In this document: positions 7,269 through 10,259 of the stretch, piece by piece | How the letters are laid out: the number at the start of each line of letters is the position of its first letter | Numbering within the stretch: position 1 is the stretch's first letter | Source of the DNA: an uncultured Eubacteriales bacterium | GTDB taxonomy: Bacteria; Bacillota; Clostridia; Oscillospirales; Acutalibacteraceae | Length of the DNA stretch: 10,259 bases | Assembly (NCBI GenBank): GCA_900319615.1 | Contig: ONPE01000107.1 | Span: 1-10,259 of the forward strand | Reading direction: 5' to 3' | Position numbers and translations under genes: made by a program | Notes under the pieces: generated by a model | What the model saw: only the letters and a program-made list of their open reading frames with translations | Databases searched by the model: none | What the model was told of the DNA's origin: nothing

Positions 7269-7369
7269 GTCATTGCGAGGGGCGCAAAGGTAAGGTTGAG
7301 ATCGCCGCGTCGAAACCATGTTCCTCTTCGCGATGACGATCTGAAAAGCGCTCCGTGGCAATCTCAACC
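7269..7369. repeat. Dispersed-type palindromic repeat element, two interleaved inverted pairs
   Basis: Pair A: GTCATTGCGAGG (7269-7280) is an imperfect reverse complement of CCTCTTCGCGATGAC (7323-7337). Pair B: GGTTGAGATCGCC (7294-7306) matches the reverse complement of GGCAATCTCAACC (7357-7369) at 12 of 13 positions. The order is A-B-A'-B', so the two stems cannot both form as a simple hairpin. The core words GTCATTGCGAGG and GGCAATCTCAACC are familiar to me from short repeats scattered in intergenic regions of Clostridia of the Ruminococcus type; that link is recall, not a search. It is non-coding and lies in the mocA leader. Confidence 0.65.
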
Positions 7370-7439
7370 GATATAAAAGGGTATATTATCCGGCGGACAC
7401 TTTAGTGCCTGCACCCGGGAAGTTTCTTGAATATCGGTT
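7366..7439. ncRNA. Candidate structured leader closed by a 9-bp stem
   Basis: AACCGATAT (7366-7374) and ATATCGGTT (7431-7439) are perfect reverse complements enclosing 56 nt. Inside, GGGT (7379-7382) can pair with ACCC (7413-7416), and a small hairpin at 7393-7412 (CAC-TTTA-GTG tip, GG/CC below a bulged A) fits within. On the minus strand the outer stem would begin about 2 nt after the predicted mocA start, so it would form the very 5' end of the mocA mRNA. I could not match it to any riboswitch class I know. The left arm overlaps the repeat by 4 nt (AACC), so part of the pairing may come from the repeat. Confidence 0.3.
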
Positions 7440-7447
7440 TCGATTAT

Positions 7448-7476
7448 ATTTTACAGATTCATCAGGTCTGTGTCAA
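7448..7476 (-). promoter_or_regulatory. Sigma-A-type promoter for mocA
   Basis: On the minus strand TTGACA (7476-7471) is followed by exactly 17 nt and TAAAAT (7453-7448). The predicted start is near 7441, giving a leader of about 200 nt before the mocA ATG. It is the best promoter in the mocA/xdhA gap. ACAGA (7453-7457) and TCTGT (7467-7471) form a short inverted repeat in its spacer. I see no equally good plus-strand promoter for xdhA here. Confidence 0.65.
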
Positions 7477-7508
7477 GATAACATCATTCCTTCCGAGGAG
7501 GGACAGAT

Positions 7509-9830
7509 ATGAACATTACAGGAAGAAGCGAAGCAAGAGTAGACGGCTACGATAAAGCCGCAGGCAGAACCAAATACTATGAGGATCGTATGCCTGCCGA
7601 CGCCCTCTACGTCCGCATCAAGCACGCTGAGAAGGCTCACGCGATCGTCAGATCCATAGATACCTCGGCGGCTGAGAAGATACCGGGCGTAGTCAAGGTG
7701 CTCACCTGCTTCGACGTACCGGATATCGAGTTCCCGACCGCCGGACATCCGTGGTCTATGGATCCCGGTCATCAGGACATCGCGGACAGAAAGCTGCTCA
7801 ACACCCACGTAAGATATTGGGGCGACGATATCGCCGTAGTCATAGCCGATGACGAGGTCGCCGCCGTACAAGGCGTGCGCGCTATCACGGTAGAGTATGA
7901 GGAGCTGCCTTTTGTCCTCGACGTTCAGAAGGCGATGGAGGACGGCGCTCCGCAGCTGCATGAAGGATACCCAAACAACATCCTCAAGCACACATCCAAC
8001 AGGCTCGGCGACTATCAGAGCGCGATAAAGGAAGAGGGGCTGATCAAGGTCGAGGGCTGGTACGAGACCCCCACCGTTCAGCACTGCCATATCGAGAACC
8101 ACGGCTGCTTCGCCTATGAAGAGAACGGCCGCATAAACGTCGTCTCGTCCACTCAGATACCCCACATCGTCCGCCGCATCGTCGGTCAGGCTCTGGGCAG
8201 ACCGTGGAGCGATATCCGAATCGTAAAGCCGTATATCGGCGGCGGCTTCGGCAATAAGCAGGACGCCCTGTATGAGCCGCTGTGCGCGTGGTGCTCCACT
8301 CAGGTCGGCGGTCGCTGCGTCCGCATCGACTGCTCACGTGAAGAGACCTTCGTCTCCAACCGCGTCCGCCACGCGATACGCTATCATATAATAACATGGC
8401 TGCGAAAGGACGCCACCATCGCCGCGCGCAAGGTCGAGTGCTTCTCAAATCAGGGCGCATACGCCTCCCACGGACATTCGATCGTCGCCAAGGGCATGGG
8501 CTCCTTCCATCAGCATTATCCCTGCCCGAACATGGAGGCTGACAGCTACACCGTGTACACCAACAAGCCCTCGGCAGGAGCCATGCGCGGCTACGGTATG
8601 CCGCAGGCGTCCTTTGCGGACGAGTCCAATATCGACGAGTGTGCCCGTGTCCTCAACATGGATCCCGTCGAGTTCAGGCGGCTGAACATCATGCCGCAGG
8701 GCTACAAGGATGATTTCTCAGGCAACGTCAATTACTACGACACCTACCGCGAGTGTATGGCCAAGGGCGCACAGATCATCGACTACGAGCGCAAGGTCAG
8801 GGAGTTTGCGAAAGATACCGGCAACATCCGCCGCGGCATCGGCGTCGCGACCTTCTGGTACAACACCGCCGTTTATCCGATATCCCTCGAGACCTCGTCA
8901 AACCGTATGCTCCTCAACCTCGACGGCACCGTCACCATGCAGTGCGGCGAGACCGAGATAGGGCAGGGTGCCGATACAGCCTACGCCCAGATGGCGGCGC
9001 AGGCGATAGGGCTCAAAAGCTACAGGGACGTCCGCGTCATCTCGTGTCAGGATACCGATATCACCCCTGTCGGGCTCGGCGCCTATGCCTCCCGTCAGAC
9101 CTACGTCGCGGGCTTCTCGATAAAGCAGACGGCAGGTCTGCTCAAGGAGAAGATACTCAGCTACGCCTGCGAGGTCACCCGTCAGGCGGTATCCAACATG
9201 GATATCGAGGACGGCAATATCATCAGGAAGGGCGACGGCGAGGTGCTCATGAGCCTCTCTGAGCTCGCCATGACCGCCCAGTACAACCCCGTCCACAGCG
9301 AGCACATCACAGCCGAGTCCACCTACACCATCCGCAACAACGCCTATTCCTTCGGCTGCACCTTCGCAGAGATCGAGGTCGATATACAGATGTGCAAGGT
9401 CAATCTCGTCAGGATGGTCAACGTCCACGACTGCGGCAACCTGATAAACCCGGCGCTCGCCGAGGCACAGGTGCACGGCGGTATGTCGATGGCTATCGGC
9501 TACGGCCTTAGCGAGCAGCTGATCTTTGATGAAAAGACCGGCAGACCGCTGAACAACAACCTGCTCGATTACAAGCTCTCGACCTTTATGGATCATCCGA
9601 GGCTCGAGGCGTATTTCATAGAGAATCCGGAGCCCACCTCGCCCTTCGGCACCAAGGCTCTCGGCGAGCCACCGGCGTGCTCCGGAGCTCCGGCTATCCG
9701 CAACGCGATCCTCAACGCTACCGGAGTCGCGATAAACCGCAACCCGATAAATCCGCAGGTGCTGTTCGCCGAGTTCAGCAAAGCCGGATTGATAAAAGAC
9801 CCGTGGAAGGAGGAAGAACAGGATGTATGA
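7509..9830 (+). CDS. xdhA: Xanthine dehydrogenase-family molybdopterin-binding subunit
   Basis: A 773-aa molybdopterin-binding large subunit of a split xanthine-oxidase-family hydroxylase, close in size to E. coli XdhA (about 750 aa). Such enzymes hydroxylate purines or other N-heterocycles at a Mo centre; in SDMH loci a labile selenium ligand is expected. An a/b-hammerhead N-terminal domain (about 14-120, from G-R-S-E-A-R-V-D-G-Y-D-K) is followed by Mo-domain motifs: GGGFGNK (244-250), GAMRGYGM (357-364), GETEIGQGADTAYAQ, HDCGNLINPALAEAQVHGG and the catalytic-Glu motif ALGEPP (E720). The gene lacks the iron-sulfur domain, unlike the fused xdh upstream. GAGGAGGG (7495-7502) sets the ATG at 7509. 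It overlaps xdhB by 8 nt. The frame is unbroken, including the region lost from the fused xdh. Confidence 0.93.
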   Translation: MNITGRSEARVDGYDKAAGRTKYYEDRMPADALYVRIKHAEKAHAIVRSIDTSAAEKIPGVVKVLTCFDVPDIEFPTAGHPWSMDPGHQDIADRKLLNTHVRYWGDDIAVVIADDEVAAVQGVRAITVEYEELPFVLDVQKAMEDGAPQLHEGYPNNILKHTSNRLGDYQSAIKEEGLIKVEGWYETPTVQHCHIENHGCFAYEENGRINVVSSTQIPHIVRRIVGQALGRPWSDIRIVKPYIGGGFGNKQDALYEPLCAWCSTQVGGRCVRIDCSREETFVSNRVRHAIRYHIITWLRKDATIAARKVECFSNQGAYASHGHSIVAKGMGSFHQHYPCPNMEADSYTVYTNKPSAGAMRGYGMPQASFADESNIDECARVLNMDPVEFRRLNIMPQGYKDDFSGNVNYYDTYRECMAKGAQIIDYERKVREFAKDTGNIRRGIGVATFWYNTAVYPISLETSSNRMLLNLDGTVTMQCGETEIGQGADTAYAQMAAQAIGLKSYRDVRVISCQDTDITPVGLGAYASRQTYVAGFSIKQTAGLLKEKILSYACEVTRQAVSNMDIEDGNIIRKGDGEVLMSLSELAMTAQYNPVHSEHITAESTYTIRNNAYSFGCTFAEIEVDIQMCKVNLVRMVNVHDCGNLINPALAEAQVHGGMSMAIGYGLSEQLIFDEKTGRPLNNNLLDYKLSTFMDHPRLEAYFIENPEPTSPFGTKALGEPPACSGAPAIRNAILNATGVAINRNPINPQVLFAEFSKAGLIKDPWKEEEQDV

Positions 9831-10259
9831 TATCAAAGCTCTGTATGAAGCCGATAGCGTACAGCACGCTGTGGAGCTTCGCCTGCAGCACCCCGAGGCG
9901 CAGATCATAGCAGGCGGCTCCGATGTGCTCGTGCAGATACGCGAGGGTCGTCGTGCCGGCAAGGAGCTGATCTCCATCTATATGCTCGACGAGCTGCGCG
10001 GCGTCTCCATCGACGAAGACGAGAACATCCGCATAGGCTCGCTCACCAGCTTCTCTCATATAACCCGCGACCCGATCATCCAAAGGTACATCAACGTGCT
10101 CGGTGAGGCGGTCGATCAGGTCGGCTCGCCTCAGATACGCAACATCGGCACCATAGGCGGCAACACATGCAACGGCGTCACCTCAGCCGACTCAGCCTCC
10201 ACCCTCCACGCGTGGGAGGCGATAGTGGAGCTCACCGGCAAAAACGGCACAAGGCGCAT
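9823..10259 (+). CDS. xdhB: Xanthine dehydrogenase FAD-binding subunit (5' part)
   Basis: The open frame runs off the window: 145 codons are present of a family usually about 260-300 aa. The protein is the FAD-binding (CO dehydrogenase flavoprotein type) subunit, which passes electrons from the iron-sulfur subunit to NAD+ or another acceptor. The first FAD motif is IIAGGSDVLVQIREG (near 29-43). The second is GSPQIRNIGTIGGNTCNG (about 105-122), followed by SADSAS. AAGGAGGAAG just upstream (from 9787) and the ATG at 9823 inside the end of xdhA give an 8-nt overlap, so XdhA and XdhB are made together. An xdhC ([2Fe-2S]) gene would be expected downstream, outside the window. Confidence 0.93.
   Translation, partial: MYDIKALYEADSVQHAVELRLQHPEAQIIAGGSDVLVQIREGRRAGKELISIYMLDELRGVSIDEDENIRIGSLTSFSHITRDPIIQRYINVLGEAVDQVGSPQIRNIGTIGGNTCNGVTSADSASTLHAWEAIVELTGKNGTRR

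Noticed and set aside
7366..7439. Known Moco or purine riboswitch
   Set aside because: I could not find the conserved core sequences of either class on either strand, so I only report an unassigned structured candidate.
7427..7482. Plus-strand promoter for xdhA (TTGAAT with TATATT, or TTTACA with a weak -10)
   Set aside because: The spacers are 12 nt for the first and no acceptable -10 exists for the second, so neither can be supported.
8898..9977. Long minus-strand open frame (359 aa) opposite xdhA/xdhB
   Set aside because: It is an antisense shadow of high-GC codon use; the plus strand holds clear xdhA and xdhB motifs over the whole stretch.

Overview
The window is a selenium-dependent molybdenum hydroxylase (SDMH) island. 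It pairs a selenium supply and insertion module (YqeC, YqeB, SelD, YedE, YedF, MocA) with two xanthine-dehydrogenase-family enzymes. Moderately high GC, strong AGGAGG-type ribosome binding sites, sigma-A-like promoters and a dispersed repeat of the GTCATTGCGAGG / GGCAATCTCAACC type suggest a gut anaerobe of the class Clostridia, probably near Oscillospiraceae/Ruminococcaceae. That taxonomic placement is inference from recalled patterns, not a search.

Layout. (i) Positions 2-2572, plus strand: the tail of a small gene that looks like a DUF3343 putative Se/S carrier, then yqeC, yqeB and selD. yqeC/yqeB and yqeB/selD overlap, so these are one translationally coupled operon. (ii) 2573-4023: a new promoter with an inverted repeat around its -10, then yedE (membrane Se/S transporter family) and yedF (TusA-like carrier) with a 4-nt overlap, closed by a clear intrinsic terminator. 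(iii) 4037-6626: a promoter and a single-chain [2Fe-2S]+molybdopterin xanthine dehydrogenase-like gene. It is broken near 5403 by a frame change that coincides with about 25 missing family residues, so it is a pseudogene or an assembly error. (iv) 6628-7476, minus strand: mocA, with its own promoter, a roughly 200-nt leader containing a dispersed repeat and a closed stem structure, and a terminator shared with the convergent xdh gene. (v) 7509-10259, plus strand: xdhA (molybdopterin subunit) and the start of xdhB (FAD subunit), cut by the window edge. A [2Fe-2S] xdhC would be expected next.

How they work together (established for the families, inferred for this locus): YedE and YedF import or traffic reduced Se/S, SelD makes selenophosphate, YqeB/YqeC act in a still poorly defined selenium-dependent maturation step, and MocA cytidylates molybdopterin to give the MCD form used by xanthine-oxidase-family enzymes. 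The matured cofactor serves the split XdhA/XdhB enzyme and, when intact, the single-chain enzyme, probably for purine or related N-heterocycle hydroxylation. No selA, selB or tRNA-Sec is visible here, so this could be the 'orphan selD' arrangement, but the rest of the genome would have to be checked.
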